Below are positions 24,891 to 34,016 of a DNA stretch of 47,322 nucleotides, piece by piece. Under the pieces are notes generated by a model that did no database searches, was not told where the DNA came from, and worked only from the letters and a program-made list of their open reading frames with translations. A program made the position numbers and the translations under genes. The stretch's first letter is position 1. Every line of letters starts with the position of its first letter. This stretch comes from Candidatus Paraprevotella stercoravium (GTDB lineage: Bacteria; Bacteroidota; Bacteroidia; Bacteroidales; Bacteroidaceae): positions 1 to 47,322 of the forward strand of contig CALUIU010000025.1 of assembly GCA_944320795.1 (NCBI GenBank), in the 5' to 3' direction.

Positions 24891-25778
24891 ATGGCAAGAA
24901 AAATCAAAGTAGGCATTATCCAACAGGCCAATACGGAGCATACCAAAGACAACCTTCTGAAGCTGGCCAAAAACATAGAATCCGTACACAAGCAGGGAGC
25001 ACAGCTCGTGGTGTTGCAGGAGCTGCACAACTCGCTTTATTTCTGTCAGACCGAGAACACGAACCTGTTCGATCTGGCCGAGCCGATACCGGGCCCGTCA
25101 ACCGCCTTCTTCGGCGAACTGGCCAAGCAGTTCGGCATTGTGCTCGTCACCTCGCTGTTTGAAAGAAGAGCGGCCGGACTGTATCACAACACGGCTGTGG
25201 TGTTCGACACCGACGGAAGCATCGCCGGAAAATACCGCAAGATGCACATCCCCGACGACCCGGCTTATTATGAGAAGTTCTACTTCACTCCGGGCGACTT
25301 GGGCTTCAAGCCGATTCAGACTTCACTGGGAAAACTGGGCGTGCAGGTGTGCTGGGACCAGTGGTATCCCGAAGGAGCACGCCTGATGGCCTTGCAGGGT
25401 GCCGAACTGCTTATCTATCCTACTGCCATCGGCTATGAGAGCAGCGACCCGGTAGAGGAACAGGAAAGACAGCGCGAGGCATGGACCACCGTGCAGCGCG
25501 GACATGCCGTGGCCAACGGACTGCCGGTCATCGCCGTGAACCGCGTGGGCTGGGAGCCAGATCCGTCCGGCCAGACCAACGGAATCACATTCTGGGGCAG
25601 CAGCTTCATTGCCGGACCACAGGGCGAATTCCTGTACCACGCCTCTAAGGACCAGGAGGAAAATGTGGTGGTGGAAGTGGATCTGGAAAGATCGGAAAAC
25701 GTGCGCCGCTGGTGGCCGTTCCTCCGTGACCGCCGCATCGACGAGTTCGGCGATCTGACCCGCCGTTTCATTGACTAG
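24891..25778 (+). CDS. aguB: N-carbamoylputrescine amidase
   Basis: A 295-residue nitrilase-superfamily amidase that hydrolyses N-carbamoylputrescine to putrescine, CO2 and ammonia. The catalytic triad is visible: Glu44 in VVLQELHN, Lys117 in GKYRKMHIPDD and Cys154 in GVQVCWDQWYPE. The remaining substrate loop (YPTAIGYE, NRVGWEPD, FWGSSFIAGPQGEFL) matches plant and bacterial AguB. It is downstream of agmatine deiminase in the same operon. Putrescine is the precursor of longer polyamines used widely in Bacteroidetes. Confidence 0.94.
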   Translation: MARKIKVGIIQQANTEHTKDNLLKLAKNIESVHKQGAQLVVLQELHNSLYFCQTENTNLFDLAEPIPGPSTAFFGELAKQFGIVLVTSLFERRAAGLYHNTAVVFDTDGSIAGKYRKMHIPDDPAYYEKFYFTPGDLGFKPIQTSLGKLGVQVCWDQWYPEGARLMALQGAELLIYPTAIGYESSDPVEEQERQREAWTTVQRGHAVANGLPVIAVNRVGWEPDPSGQTNGITFWGSSFIAGPQGEFLYHASKDQEENVVVEVDLERSENVRRWWPFLRDRRIDEFGDLTRRFID

Positions 25779-25932
25779 AAGCGAAAAGCATTCTGCTTTC
25801 ACAAAACAGGATTTGCCGTACGTTTCAACAGTCATTCGGGCAAAAAGCAAGAAATATGCTTCCAATAAAGGAGAAAACAGACTTTTTGAAAACAAAATAG
25901 AAAAAACAAAAGGGATTTTCATAAGGAAATCT

Positions 25933-25940
25933 TATCTTTG
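25933..25940 (+). promoter_or_regulatory. -7 promoter element of glutamine synthetase
   Basis: TATCTTTG matches TAnnTTTG and is 60 bases before the ATG at 26000. The -33 TTG is not apparent, so it may be activator-dependent, which would suit nitrogen control; that is inference. Confidence 0.55.
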
Positions 25941-25999
25941 CACGCGAAAAAGAAGTACTATATTATTAGGAACAAAATCCAATAAAACAGAATTACTAT

Positions 26000-28192
26000 A
26001 TGTCATCATCATTAAGATTTGAAGTAGTCGGTGAGGCTTTTAAGAAAAAGGCCGTGGCGTTTAACAAACCCAAAGAGCGTCCGTCGGAATTTTTTGCGAA
26101 GTATGTCTTTACACGTCAGAAAATGTACAAGTATCTGTCGGCAGAGGCATACCAGAAAATGTGCGACGTGATGGACAACGGTGCGTCTCTGGATCTGAAA
26201 ACAGCCGATCAGGTGGCCGAAGGTATGAAGAAATGGGCCATGGAGCTGGGAGTAACCCATTGCACACACTGGTTCCAGCCTCTGACCGAAGGTACTGCCG
26301 AAAAGCATGACGCTTTTGTGGAGCACGACGGCAAGGGAGGAATGATCGAAGAATTCTCCGGAAAGCAGCTCGTACAGCAGGAAACCGATGCGTCTTCTTT
26401 CCCGAACGGTGGTATCCGTTCCACTTTCGAAGCTCGCGGCTACTCGGCATGGGATCACGCATCGCCGGTGTTCGTCATCGGTGATACCCTGATGATTCCT
26501 ACCGTTTTCATCTCTTACACCGGTGAATCCTTGGATTATAAGGCACCGCTGAAAAAGGCCATCCATGCGGTAAGCAAGGCGGCCACAGACGTTTGCCACT
26601 ATTTTGATCCGGAAGTGAAGAAGGTCATCGTAAACCTGGGTTGGGAACAGGAGTACTTCCTGGTGGATGAAGGCTTGTATGCCACCCGCCCCGACCTGCT
26701 CATGACCGGCCGTACACTTTTGGGACACGACTCTGCCAAGAACCAGCAGATGGACGACCACTATTTCGGCTCTATCCCAAGCCGTGTGGCTGCCTTCATG
26801 TCTGATCTGGAGATTCAGGCGCTGGAGCTGGGTATCCCTTGCAAGACCCGCCACAACGAGGTGGCTCCGAACCAGTTTGAGCTGGCTCCGATTTACGAGG
26901 AGTGCAACCTGGCCATCGACCACAACATGCTCATCATGTCGCTCATGAAAGAGGTGGCCCGCAAACACGGATTCCGCTGCCTGCTGCATGAGAAACCGTT
27001 TGCCGGAATCAACGGTTCCGGAAAGCACAACAACTGGTCACTGGCTACCGATACCGGCGTGCTGCTGCACGGACCGGGCAAGACCCCGCAGGACAACCTG
27101 CGCTTCGTGACGTTCATCGTGGAAACCCTGATGGCGGTTTACAAGCACAACGGTCTGCTGAAGGCTTCGATCATGAGCGCCACAAACGCACACCGTCTGG
27201 GTGGTCATGAGGCTCCTCCGGTAATCGTGTCTTCTTTCCTCGGCGACCAGCTGACAGAAATCCTGAGTCATCTGGAGAACGCCAGCGACGACGAACTGAT
27301 CACCATCGCCGGAAAGCATGAAATGAAACTGGATATTCCGGAAATTCCGGAACTGCTGATCGATAATACAGACCGCAACCGTACTTCTTCATTCGCATTT
27401 ACCGGAAACCGCTTTGAATTCCGTGCCGTAGGTTCTGAGGCAAACTGCGCCAGCGCGATGATTGCTCTGAACTCTGCCGTAGCCGAGGCGCTGATCAACT
27501 TCAAGGAGCGTGTAGACGCGCTGATTGCCGGCGGTATGGAAAAGACCAAGGCTATCCTGAAGATCGTTCGCGAAGACATCAAGACCTGCAAGCCGATCCA
27601 CTTCGACGGAAACGGTTACAGCGACGAGTGGAAAGAGGAGGCTGCACGCCGCGGACTGGATGTAGAGTCCAGCTGTCCGCTGGTGTTCGACCGCTATCTG
27701 GACCAGAGCTCTGTGGATATGTTTGCAAAAGCACACGTATTTACCCGCTCGGAGTTGGAGGCACGTAACGAAATCAAGTGGGAAACTTACACCAAGAAGG
27801 TTCAGATCGAAGCACGTATCTTCGGCGACTTGTGTATGAACCACATCATTCCGGTGGCAACCCGCTACCAGAGCACGCAGATTGACAATGTGCACAAGAT
27901 GCAGCAGATCTTCCCGGCAGAGGAGGCAGCCCGACTGAGCGCCAAGAACGTGGAACTGATCCGTAACATCGCCGCACACTCCAGCTTCATCACCGAAAAT
28001 GTGGAGAAACTGATCGAAGCCCGTAAGGTGGCCAACCAGATTGAGAGCGAGCGCGAGAAGGCAATCGCTTATCACGACACCGTGGCACCGAAACTGGAGG
28101 AAATCAGATATCATGTGGACAAGCTCGAACTGATCATTGACGACGAGCTGTGGCCACTGCCGAAATACAGAGAACTTCTGTTCATCAGATAA
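26000..28192 (+). CDS. glnN: Glutamine synthetase, type III (GlnN)
   Basis: A 730-residue GSIII enzyme, far longer than GSI (about 450) or GSII and typical of Bacteroidetes. It makes glutamine from glutamate, ammonia and ATP. Signatures include the N-terminal GSIII extension (PSEFFAKYVFTRQKMYKYLS), THWFQPLTEGTAEKHDAF, the active-site region PCKTRHNEVAPNQFELAPIY, the ATP region FAGINGSGKHNNWSLATDT, and NAHRLGGHEAPP. The C-terminal half is helical. It has its own promoter and terminator. It follows the agmatine pathway genes, whose products release ammonia. Confidence 0.97.
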   Translation: MSSSLRFEVVGEAFKKKAVAFNKPKERPSEFFAKYVFTRQKMYKYLSAEAYQKMCDVMDNGASLDLKTADQVAEGMKKWAMELGVTHCTHWFQPLTEGTAEKHDAFVEHDGKGGMIEEFSGKQLVQQETDASSFPNGGIRSTFEARGYSAWDHASPVFVIGDTLMIPTVFISYTGESLDYKAPLKKAIHAVSKAATDVCHYFDPEVKKVIVNLGWEQEYFLVDEGLYATRPDLLMTGRTLLGHDSAKNQQMDDHYFGSIPSRVAAFMSDLEIQALELGIPCKTRHNEVAPNQFELAPIYEECNLAIDHNMLIMSLMKEVARKHGFRCLLHEKPFAGINGSGKHNNWSLATDTGVLLHGPGKTPQDNLRFVTFIVETLMAVYKHNGLLKASIMSATNAHRLGGHEAPPVIVSSFLGDQLTEILSHLENASDDELITIAGKHEMKLDIPEIPELLIDNTDRNRTSSFAFTGNRFEFRAVGSEANCASAMIALNSAVAEALINFKERVDALIAGGMEKTKAILKIVREDIKTCKPIHFDGNGYSDEWKEEAARRGLDVESSCPLVFDRYLDQSSVDMFAKAHVFTRSELEARNEIKWETYTKKVQIEARIFGDLCMNHIIPVATRYQSTQIDNVHKMQQIFPAEEAARLSAKNVELIRNIAAHSSFITENVEKLIEARKVANQIESEREKAIAYHDTVAPKLEEIRYHVDKLELIIDDELWPLPKYRELLFIR

Positions 28193-28216
28193 TACAAGAG
28201 ATTGTATCTGAAAAAA

Positions 28217-28258
28217 ACGAGAAGGTGCGCCTATGCAGACGACACTTTCTCGTTTTTA
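28217..28258 (+). terminator. Terminator of glnN
   Basis: ACGAGAAGGTG pairs with CACTTTCTCGT (11 bp with one G-U) around a short loop and is followed by five T. It lies 25 bases past the glnN stop. Confidence 0.85.
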
Positions 28259-28318
28259 TTTGTATTTGCCGGAACCGGAACTTAAAACAAAACAACCATA
28301 AAAAAACAACAGAACAAA

Positions 28319-29920
28319 ATGAGTTTTTCAGCAAAACATCCTAAAGGACTTTATCTTTTGTTTGCCACGGAAATGTGGGAACGCTTCAGCTACTACGGCA
28401 TGCGCGCCATCTTCATCCTGTATATGACGCAGGCGCTGCTCTTCAACAAGGAACTGGCTTCGGAAATCTACGGCAGCTACACCGGACTGGTCTACCTCAC
28501 CCCGCTGATCGGCGGATACATTGCCGACCGCTATTGGGGCAACCGGAAATCCATCGTGTTCGGTGCCATAATCATGGCATTGGGACAGTTCTTCATGTTC
28601 CTGAGCGCCTGCTTCCATCATCAGACGGGGCTGGCTGTGCCGCTCATGTTCCTCGGGCTATTCACGCTGATTATGGGAAACGGTTTCTTCAAGCCGAATA
28701 TCTCGACCATGGTGGGCGACCTGTATGAACCGGCTGACCATCGCAAGGACTCGGCCTTTACCATTTTCTATATGGGTGTAAACGTGGGCTCTTTCATCGC
28801 GCCGCTGTGGTGTGGCTTCGTGGGCGACACGGGTAATCCGGAAGACTTCAAATGGGGATTCCTTTCGGCCTGCGTCGGCATGATTCTGGGCACGGTGCTT
28901 TTCTGCGCGTTCAAAAACAAATATATCGTGACTCCTGAAGGAGCGCCCATCGGAACGATACCGTCAGCCAAGGCCAACGCGCAACAGGCTACTGCCAGCG
29001 CCCAGCAGACCGGAACCGGCACACAGCAAGTTGCAGCCGCTCCGGCAAAATCGGGTTCCAGCAGCAAGACCGTTTTGGGCATTCTGTCGGCCGTCGTGCT
29101 GTTTCTGCTCTTCTCTGTCAACTGGAACTATCTGCACGACTGGAGCCGCATCTTCGAGGGCGCTGACCTGATCGGTACGGCCATCTATGCCATCAGCATC
29201 GTGGTGCCGGTGATCATCATCACGGACAAGTCGCTCACCCGCATCGAGCAGGCACGCATCGGAGTGATTTATATCATCGCCTTCTTCGTGATCTTCTTCT
29301 GGTCGGCCTACGAACAGGCGGGCGCTTCGCTTACCTTCTTTGCCGACGAGCAGACCGACCGCCATCTGGGCAGCTGGGAAATGCCGGCTTCTTACTTCCA
29401 GTCGTTCAATCCGGTGATGTTGGTGTGCCTCACTCCGATCTTCACCGCTCTGTGGGGCGCATTGGACAAACGTGGTCTGGAACCGTCTTCGCCCATGAAA
29501 CAGGCTATCGGTCTGTTGCTGCTGGCTGTGGGTTATGTGGTCATCGCCTTCGGTGTGAAGGATCTGGACCCGAATGTAAAGGTCAGCATGCTGTGGCTCA
29601 CCAGTCTGTATATGCTGCATACCATGGGCGAAATCTGCCTCTCACCGATCGGTCTGTCCATGGTGAACAAACTCTCTCCGGCGCGCTTCTCATCGCTGAT
29701 GATGGGTGTGTGGTACATGAGTACGGCAGCGGCCAATAAGTTTGCCGGCATGCTGAGCAGCTACTATCCGGAAGAGGGAGTGGACAAACACCTGCTGGGC
29801 TATCATGTGGCCGACCTGTTTGACTTCTTCATGCTCTTTGCCATCATGAGTGCGGTGGCGGCAGTCATCCTGTTCTGCCTGACGGGCATTCTGAAAAAAA
29901 TGATGCACGGAGTGGAATAA
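28319..29920 (+). CDS. POT-family proton-coupled peptide transporter
   Basis: A 533-residue inner membrane protein of the POT/PTR family (major facilitator fold, 12-14 helices), importing di- and tripeptides with protons. The N-terminal signature EMWERFSYYGMRAIFILYMT carries the E-x-x-E-R-F proton/peptide motif. TGLVYLTPLIGGYIADRYWG and NGFFKPNISTMVGDLY are the PTR2 motifs. A low-complexity loop rich in A, Q, T and S (about 217-250) lies between halves and is probably cytoplasmic. It stands alone with its own terminator region. Substrate range cannot be read. Confidence 0.94.
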   Translation: MSFSAKHPKGLYLLFATEMWERFSYYGMRAIFILYMTQALLFNKELASEIYGSYTGLVYLTPLIGGYIADRYWGNRKSIVFGAIIMALGQFFMFLSACFHHQTGLAVPLMFLGLFTLIMGNGFFKPNISTMVGDLYEPADHRKDSAFTIFYMGVNVGSFIAPLWCGFVGDTGNPEDFKWGFLSACVGMILGTVLFCAFKNKYIVTPEGAPIGTIPSAKANAQQATASAQQTGTGTQQVAAAPAKSGSSSKTVLGILSAVVLFLLFSVNWNYLHDWSRIFEGADLIGTAIYAISIVVPVIIITDKSLTRIEQARIGVIYIIAFFVIFFWSAYEQAGASLTFFADEQTDRHLGSWEMPASYFQSFNPVMLVCLTPIFTALWGALDKRGLEPSSPMKQAIGLLLLAVGYVVIAFGVKDLDPNVKVSMLWLTSLYMLHTMGEICLSPIGLSMVNKLSPARFSSLMMGVWYMSTAAANKFAGMLSSYYPEEGVDKHLLGYHVADLFDFFMLFAIMSAVAAVILFCLTGILKKMMHGVE

Positions 29921-29952
29921 ACGGTTTCAGAAAAACCGTTTGAAATAAAAAT

Positions 29953-29997
29953 GAAAGCCTCGGCGATTGGGAACACTTTCCCGTTGCCGAGGCTTTC
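29953..29997. terminator. Terminator between convergent genes
   Basis: A perfect 12-bp stem (GAAAGCCTCGGC with its complement) plus an inner GGGAA/TTCCC stem. The minus-strand side is followed by ATTTTTATTT, so it serves best the efflux-remnant gene whose stop is at 30002; it may also end the POT transcript. Confidence 0.75.
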
Positions 29998-30001
29998 GTG
30001 A

Positions 30002-30841
30002 TTATGAATGATGAAGATGTTGCGCAATTCGGGCACGGCGGCGACGCTGATAATAGTGCCACCTTGAGCGGACCGGATGAAAAAGCAGAATGGCCAACAC
30101 GAACAGAGAACCGATGATAAATACCTGTTTCAGCATCTGCGTATCGGGCTCAATGACGGTGGTAACCGGCCAATCGATAGAGGTGACCAGCTGATGATTC
30201 AGAATGTCCATCTGATTCTGGACATGAGTGAGCCTCAACTGCACGTTCTGCAACTGAAGTTCATAACGGGTGATGTCACTCTTCAGAGCCGTACCCTGAC
30301 GGTAGGCAGCTTCCATATCGCGCACCAGCAGCCGCGTTTGCTCGATGTTGCGCTCATAAACCTTTTTTTGGTTGGACAGATGGAAGATATCCAGATAATG
30401 CCCCAAAAGCAGGAAACGGACGTCCTGACGCGTTTTCTGCAAACGGTCCTCGGCTACTTTCTTCTGAATCTTACTGCGCTCGATATTCCCAGCAATGGCT
30501 CCGCCCTGATAGACCACTTGTGTAGCTTTCAACAGGAAGGAATTTCCGGCATGAGGCATTTCAGCCCGCTCCGCGTGCGAGAAATTACGATCGGTCGTAA
30601 AACCATCTCCGATATAACGCCAATCTGCCGATAATTGCAACGAAGGCAAACGGTCGTTCTTGGCCACTTCAATCGCAGCTTCTGACTGCTTGATCTGCAA
30701 CTCACCCGATCTGACATTACGATTATAGGCGTCGATACACTGAAACAGTTCCTCTAAAGTCACTACTTTTGTCTGGGCCATTCCCGACCAAAAACACATT
30801 TGCATGCCTAAAAACAAAAACAATCTCTTACCCTTCATCAT
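30002..30841 (-). pseudogene. Chimeric remnant: TolC-type outer membrane protein joined to the tail of an inner membrane protein
   Basis: A 279-residue open frame (ATG 30841 or 30838, opening signal peptide KGKRLFLFLGMQMCFWSGMA). Residues to about 236 are the first half of an outer membrane efflux protein: VTLEELFQCIDAYNRNVRSG, IEVAKNDRLPSLQLSADWRY, QVVYQGGAIAGNIERSKI, and coiled helices to VTTVIEPDTQML. Then it changes to one membrane helix, VFIIGSLFVLAILLFHP, and a very basic tail (SRWHYYQRRRRARI), which looks like the end of an inner membrane transporter such as EmrB/DHA2. TolC proteins are usually over 400 residues. The simplest reading is an in-frame deletion removing the second half of TolC, a periplasmic adaptor and most of a transporter. 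A divergent AraC regulator remains intact. Confidence 0.75.
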
Positions 30842-30952
30842 GAATACAATCCTTCTGTTTCTCAAACCTATATACTTCTACCTGACACACAATCAATCAT
30901 TCAAAACCAACAGATACTCTTATCGCCGAAACATTGGTTTCATATCTTTTTA

Positions 30953-30983
30953 TTGCGAAGACAAAGTTAATTGATTATTTTTG
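30953..30983 (+). promoter_or_regulatory. Promoter of the AraC regulator
   Basis: TTG at 30953-30955, a 20-base spacer, then TATTTTTG at 30976-30983. Transcription would start near 30990, downstream of an alternative ATG at 30981, so translation from ATG 31038 is preferred. A minus-strand -7 (TAACTTTG, 30962-30969) for the efflux remnant overlaps it. Confidence 0.68.
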
Positions 30984-31037
30984 TACCGATTTTGCAGATT
31001 GTGCAATATTATTAGCAGAAAAAGCCAACAAAAATTT

Positions 31038-31835
31038 ATGAACGACGAGCAAAAAAACTACATTCAAACCATAAACCAATCGGCAGACGAAGACATTCTG
31101 ATCAAAAGAACCGGATGGGAAGACATAAAACTAAAGCCACATACACACCAGAAAGCCCAGATTATCTATACGCTTTCGGGAACCTTACATGTGCAAATCG
31201 GTGAAGACAATTTCTTTGTCCCGGAAAAGCATGTAGCCTGGATTCCGGAACACGTGGAACACGATCTGTCTACCAACAACCGTCAGGCTTCTTTGGTCAT
31301 CTTCTACGTTTCTTTTGATGAAGAAAAAAAATCAGATTTCTCGGTATATAGCTGTAATGGAATTATGGCTGAAAATATACGCTTCATCGCCAAACAGGGA
31401 AATATCATAGAGAAGGCAAAGAATCCGGATCTTTACCACTATGCCTTTTATTTCTTTCGCATGCTGCCGGCAATGAGCCCGAATCAGGGTATCCGGCTCA
31501 AGACCGTAACCCTACCGAACGACAGCCGTCTGCATCCGGTTCTCAATTATATGCGTGAACATGCCTGTGAAGACATGAGAATAGAACAAGTAGCTCATGA
31601 ATTCGGATTTTCCGTACGTAACCTGAGCCGCCTGCTGAACCGTTCGGGAATACGATTCAGCAATTACATGAACACGCTGCGCATTACCCGCGCCATTGAA
31701 ATGTTTGCTGACCGCAACCGTACCATTCAGGAAACAGCCTTTGAAACCGGATTTTCTACACCCGGCAACTTCAACCGTGTATTCAAGCAAGTAACAGGAA
31801 CTACTCCTGGTGAGTTTCTGAGAAACAAAGAATAA
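31038..31835 (+). CDS. AraC-family transcriptional regulator
   Basis: A 265-residue regulator. The N-terminal cupin-like sensing domain (about 20-130) has LKPHTHQKAQIIYTLSGTLH and HVAWIPEHVEHDL. The C-terminal 100 residues form the double helix-turn-helix: MRIEQVAHEFGFSVRNLSRL and TIQETAFETGFSTPGNFNRV, then FKQVTGTTPGEFLRNKE. It is transcribed away from the efflux remnant across a shared promoter region. In many bacteria such a pair means the regulator controls the efflux operon. Here the target looks broken, so it may act elsewhere now. Confidence 0.92.
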   Translation: MNDEQKNYIQTINQSADEDILIKRTGWEDIKLKPHTHQKAQIIYTLSGTLHVQIGEDNFFVPEKHVAWIPEHVEHDLSTNNRQASLVIFYVSFDEEKKSDFSVYSCNGIMAENIRFIAKQGNIIEKAKNPDLYHYAFYFFRMLPAMSPNQGIRLKTVTLPNDSRLHPVLNYMREHACEDMRIEQVAHEFGFSVRNLSRLLNRSGIRFSNYMNTLRITRAIEMFADRNRTIQETAFETGFSTPGNFNRVFKQVTGTTPGEFLRNKE

Positions 31836-31856
31836 AACAAAAGGACAGAAAACAAA

Positions 31857-31882
31857 AAAGCCAACCGGATTCGGTTGGCTTT
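31857..31882 (-). terminator. Terminator after tRNA-Gly (and AraC gene)
   Basis: An 11-bp perfect stem (AAAGCCAACCG with its complement) and GATT loop. On the minus strand it is followed by a TTTT-containing run just past the tRNA 3' end; on the plus strand it is 21 bases past the AraC stop. Confidence 0.8.
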
Positions 31883-31884
31883 AG

Positions 31885-31957
31885 AGCGGAAAACGGGGCT
31901 CAAACCCGCGACCCCCAGCTTGGAAGGCTAGTGCTCTATCAACTGAGCTATTTCCGC
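31885..31957 (-). tRNA. tRNA-Gly (anticodon TCC)
   Basis: The 73-base minus-strand sequence folds as a tRNA. The acceptor stem is GCGGAAA with TTTCCGC, followed by the discriminator T. The D arm is AGCTCAGTTGATAGAGC. The anticodon loop is CTTCCAA with TCC. The T arm is GCGGGTTTGAGCCCCGT. CCA is not encoded. It has its own promoter. Confidence 0.96.
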
Positions 31958-31979
31958 ATTTCCTTTTTGTTTTGCGTTG

Positions 31980-32010
31980 CAAAGGTAGTGATTTTATAGA
32001 TGCGCGCCAA
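31980..32010 (-). promoter_or_regulatory. Promoter of tRNA-Gly
   Basis: On the minus strand TTG (32008-32010), 20 bases, then TACCTTTG (31980-31987). Transcription would start about 16 bases before the tRNA 5' end. Confidence 0.7.
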
Positions 32011-32084
32011 ATTTTTTCTTATATTTTTTTACTTTTCCTCCTAAAATCAGGTTTCCTGATTCAAATAATCCCTTTAACCAATCA

Positions 32085-32142
32085 GAAAGAGCCAACTTAA
32101 AACCCCTGATATTCATCAATAGAGTTACAAATTGGCTCTTTC
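32085..32142. repeat. 11-bp inverted repeat with long loop
   Basis: GAAAGAGCCAA (32085-32095) and its exact complement (32132-32142) enclose 36 bases, 29 bases past the GH110 stop codon. It may be part of the terminator of that gene but lacks a clear T tract. A smaller hairpin (AATCAGG/CCTGATT, 32045-32061) lies just beyond. Confidence 0.5.
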
Positions 32143-32170
32143 GATTTACCACATCAAATGGAATCTCTTC

Positions 32171-33937
32171 CTAATCCTGAATCTTCACCTGATCAACTTT
32201 CTCCAGGAAGAAGCGCTCCTTGTTCCAATGGAATGGCTTATAGTCATTGTTCTGGATAATCTTATTGTTCTTGAACACCAGTCCCTGAATAGACTTGGCA
32301 TAGAGCACAGGAGCATCGAACATGTGGAATTCATTATTCTCGATCAGCACAGAACCCTTATGGAAATATTTCACCTGATTCTTCAAATCGGGAATCTCCG
32401 GATAGATGGAAATGACCGCATTCGTAAACTGATACATACTGGTAAGCGCATTGACAAACTTGTTGTTGCGGATAGTCACATCCTTACACATACCGGTTTC
32501 ATACCAGCCGTTGCAGTCACCGCACAGCAGAATGGCCGAACCGGAAGTATTCAGGAACTGATTGTTCTCGACCAAAGTCTTTTTCGGGGTACTGAACAGA
32601 GAACCTCGGGCACGGTTGTTCTGAATGGTATTTCCGGCAAAGTAAACTTCCGGAGTCCAAGTGAGATTTTCAATTCCAAAAGGTGTCTTTCCGTCCACCT
32701 CTGCCGGAACAGGTTGCTCAAAACGGATCTTGAATTCACGCATACCGATACCATCCTTACCGTCAAGCGGAGTGATCTCGGCAATACGGTTTACACCATC
32801 CAGATACTCCATGGTCTGCGAACGGATAAAGGTAACAGTATCTCCCGCATATCCCCAATCAAAGCCCCAGGCCTGATCATGCATATAGCGGGCACGAAGA
32901 GTATGGTCGTCCAGACGCTCCATAATCTTCAGATAAATACCATGCACATTGATGGCGTCGTCCATCATTCCCTCATAGAGTCCGTTCACCGAAGTGATCT
33001 TTCCCTTGCACTGTGAGAAATGGGTTGCATCGGCCTGCGTCGTAAAATAGCGGTTGGAAGTGCTGTCCAGGCACACATTGAAGCCGTCCATGTGAATGTT
33101 GTCACACAATTGGGCAATCAATCCCATACCCTGCGCATAGTGTACCGTAACCTTCTTGAGCGTGGTGTTGGTATTGTGCGAAAGGAATACTCCCGGTGTA
33201 GGGCGATTCCAGGCACGCATAGCTACAACCGTTCCTTCCTTCAGTCGCGGATCATTCCACAAAGGAGCGTGCAACAGATAATCACCCACTTCCTTCACGC
33301 CCTTAGTGCTATAGAACAGGTCACCGGTGTTATAAAGAATATGTTTGGTATCTTTCTCAAAAGCAATCCCCGAAGACGGGACCAGATCCCAATCGGAACC
33401 ATAGGCATGGAACACCGTATCCTTGGATATCTTATACTGAACCCAAGGGGCTACGCGAAAAGTCATACCGCCCTTACCTTCGTTCTTCACAATCTCTATC
33501 TGGGTAATATGCGGATTATCGAAATCAATGGAGAAATTCTCCAGTGTACAATTAGTGGAGTTTACCAAAGCCAACGGCAACATCGTACCGTGGAATACGA
33601 ATTTTGCTCCCCCACCATCCAGCGTCATGTTGGAGAGATCCTCCAGCACAATACCGATATTCTTCGGATTGGGCTGATCGTGATTGGATACATAATAAGT
33701 CTTCTTGGCTGCTTTCTCCGGATAGAAGTTATAGCGACCGCTTTTAAAGCGAAGGATATATTCCTCACCGGGTTTCACTTCCTTACGGATTTTATCAATG
33801 GCTTTCTGCAACTGGACAGACATGTCTTTCTTCTTATCGGGCACCAGTCCATAGCGATCCATCTCAAATACTTTCTGGGCACAAAGAGCCATACTTAAGG
33901 GCGTAAGGCAAGCCACACAGAACAGTTTTAAATTCAT
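32171..33937 (-). CDS. GH110 alpha-1,3-galactosidase
   Basis: A 588-residue exported enzyme with signal peptide (residues 1-20). It is a right-handed parallel beta-helix protein of family GH110, which removes terminal alpha-1,3-linked galactose, including from blood group B-type glycans. Stretches typical of the family are RYGLVPDKKKDMSVQLQKAI, MTLDGGGAKFVFHGTMLP, GMGLIAQLCDNIHMDGFNVC, HFSQCKGKITSVNGLYEGMM and DDAINVHGIYLKIMERLDDH. It lies alone, 79 bases after hydF on the same strand. Known Bacteroides members act on branched or linear galactosides; which subtype this is cannot be told. A near-consensus -7 (CATATTTG at 33968-33975) may drive it. Confidence 0.9.
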   Translation of the reverse strand: MNLKLFCVACLTPLSMALCAQKVFEMDRYGLVPDKKKDMSVQLQKAIDKIRKEVKPGEEYILRFKSGRYNFYPEKAAKKTYYVSNHDQPNPKNIGIVLEDLSNMTLDGGGAKFVFHGTMLPLALVNSTNCTLENFSIDFDNPHITQIEIVKNEGKGGMTFRVAPWVQYKISKDTVFHAYGSDWDLVPSSGIAFEKDTKHILYNTGDLFYSTKGVKEVGDYLLHAPLWNDPRLKEGTVVAMRAWNRPTPGVFLSHNTNTTLKKVTVHYAQGMGLIAQLCDNIHMDGFNVCLDSTSNRYFTTQADATHFSQCKGKITSVNGLYEGMMDDAINVHGIYLKIMERLDDHTLRARYMHDQAWGFDWGYAGDTVTFIRSQTMEYLDGVNRIAEITPLDGKDGIGMREFKIRFEQPVPAEVDGKTPFGIENLTWTPEVYFAGNTIQNNRARGSLFSTPKKTLVENNQFLNTSGSAILLCGDCNGWYETGMCKDVTIRNNKFVNALTSMYQFTNAVISIYPEIPDLKNQVKYFHKGSVLIENNEFHMFDAPVLYAKSIQGLVFKNNKIIQNNDYKPFHWNKERFFLEKVDQVKIQD

Positions 33938-34016
33938 GGGTTAGATTGCTTAAAAATTAAAGATTCGCAAATATGATATTTATTTTCAATCATTTAGAGC
34001 TTGTATCCTTTATAAT

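Noticed and set aside
26012-27028. 338-codon minus-strand frame opposite glnN
   Set aside because: It lies wholly within a clear GSIII gene; high GC at third positions leaves the opposite strand open. No motif or promoter.
33020-33898. Long plus-strand frame opposite the GH110 gene
   Set aside because: Shadow of a strongly supported enzyme gene; the protein shows no coherent features.
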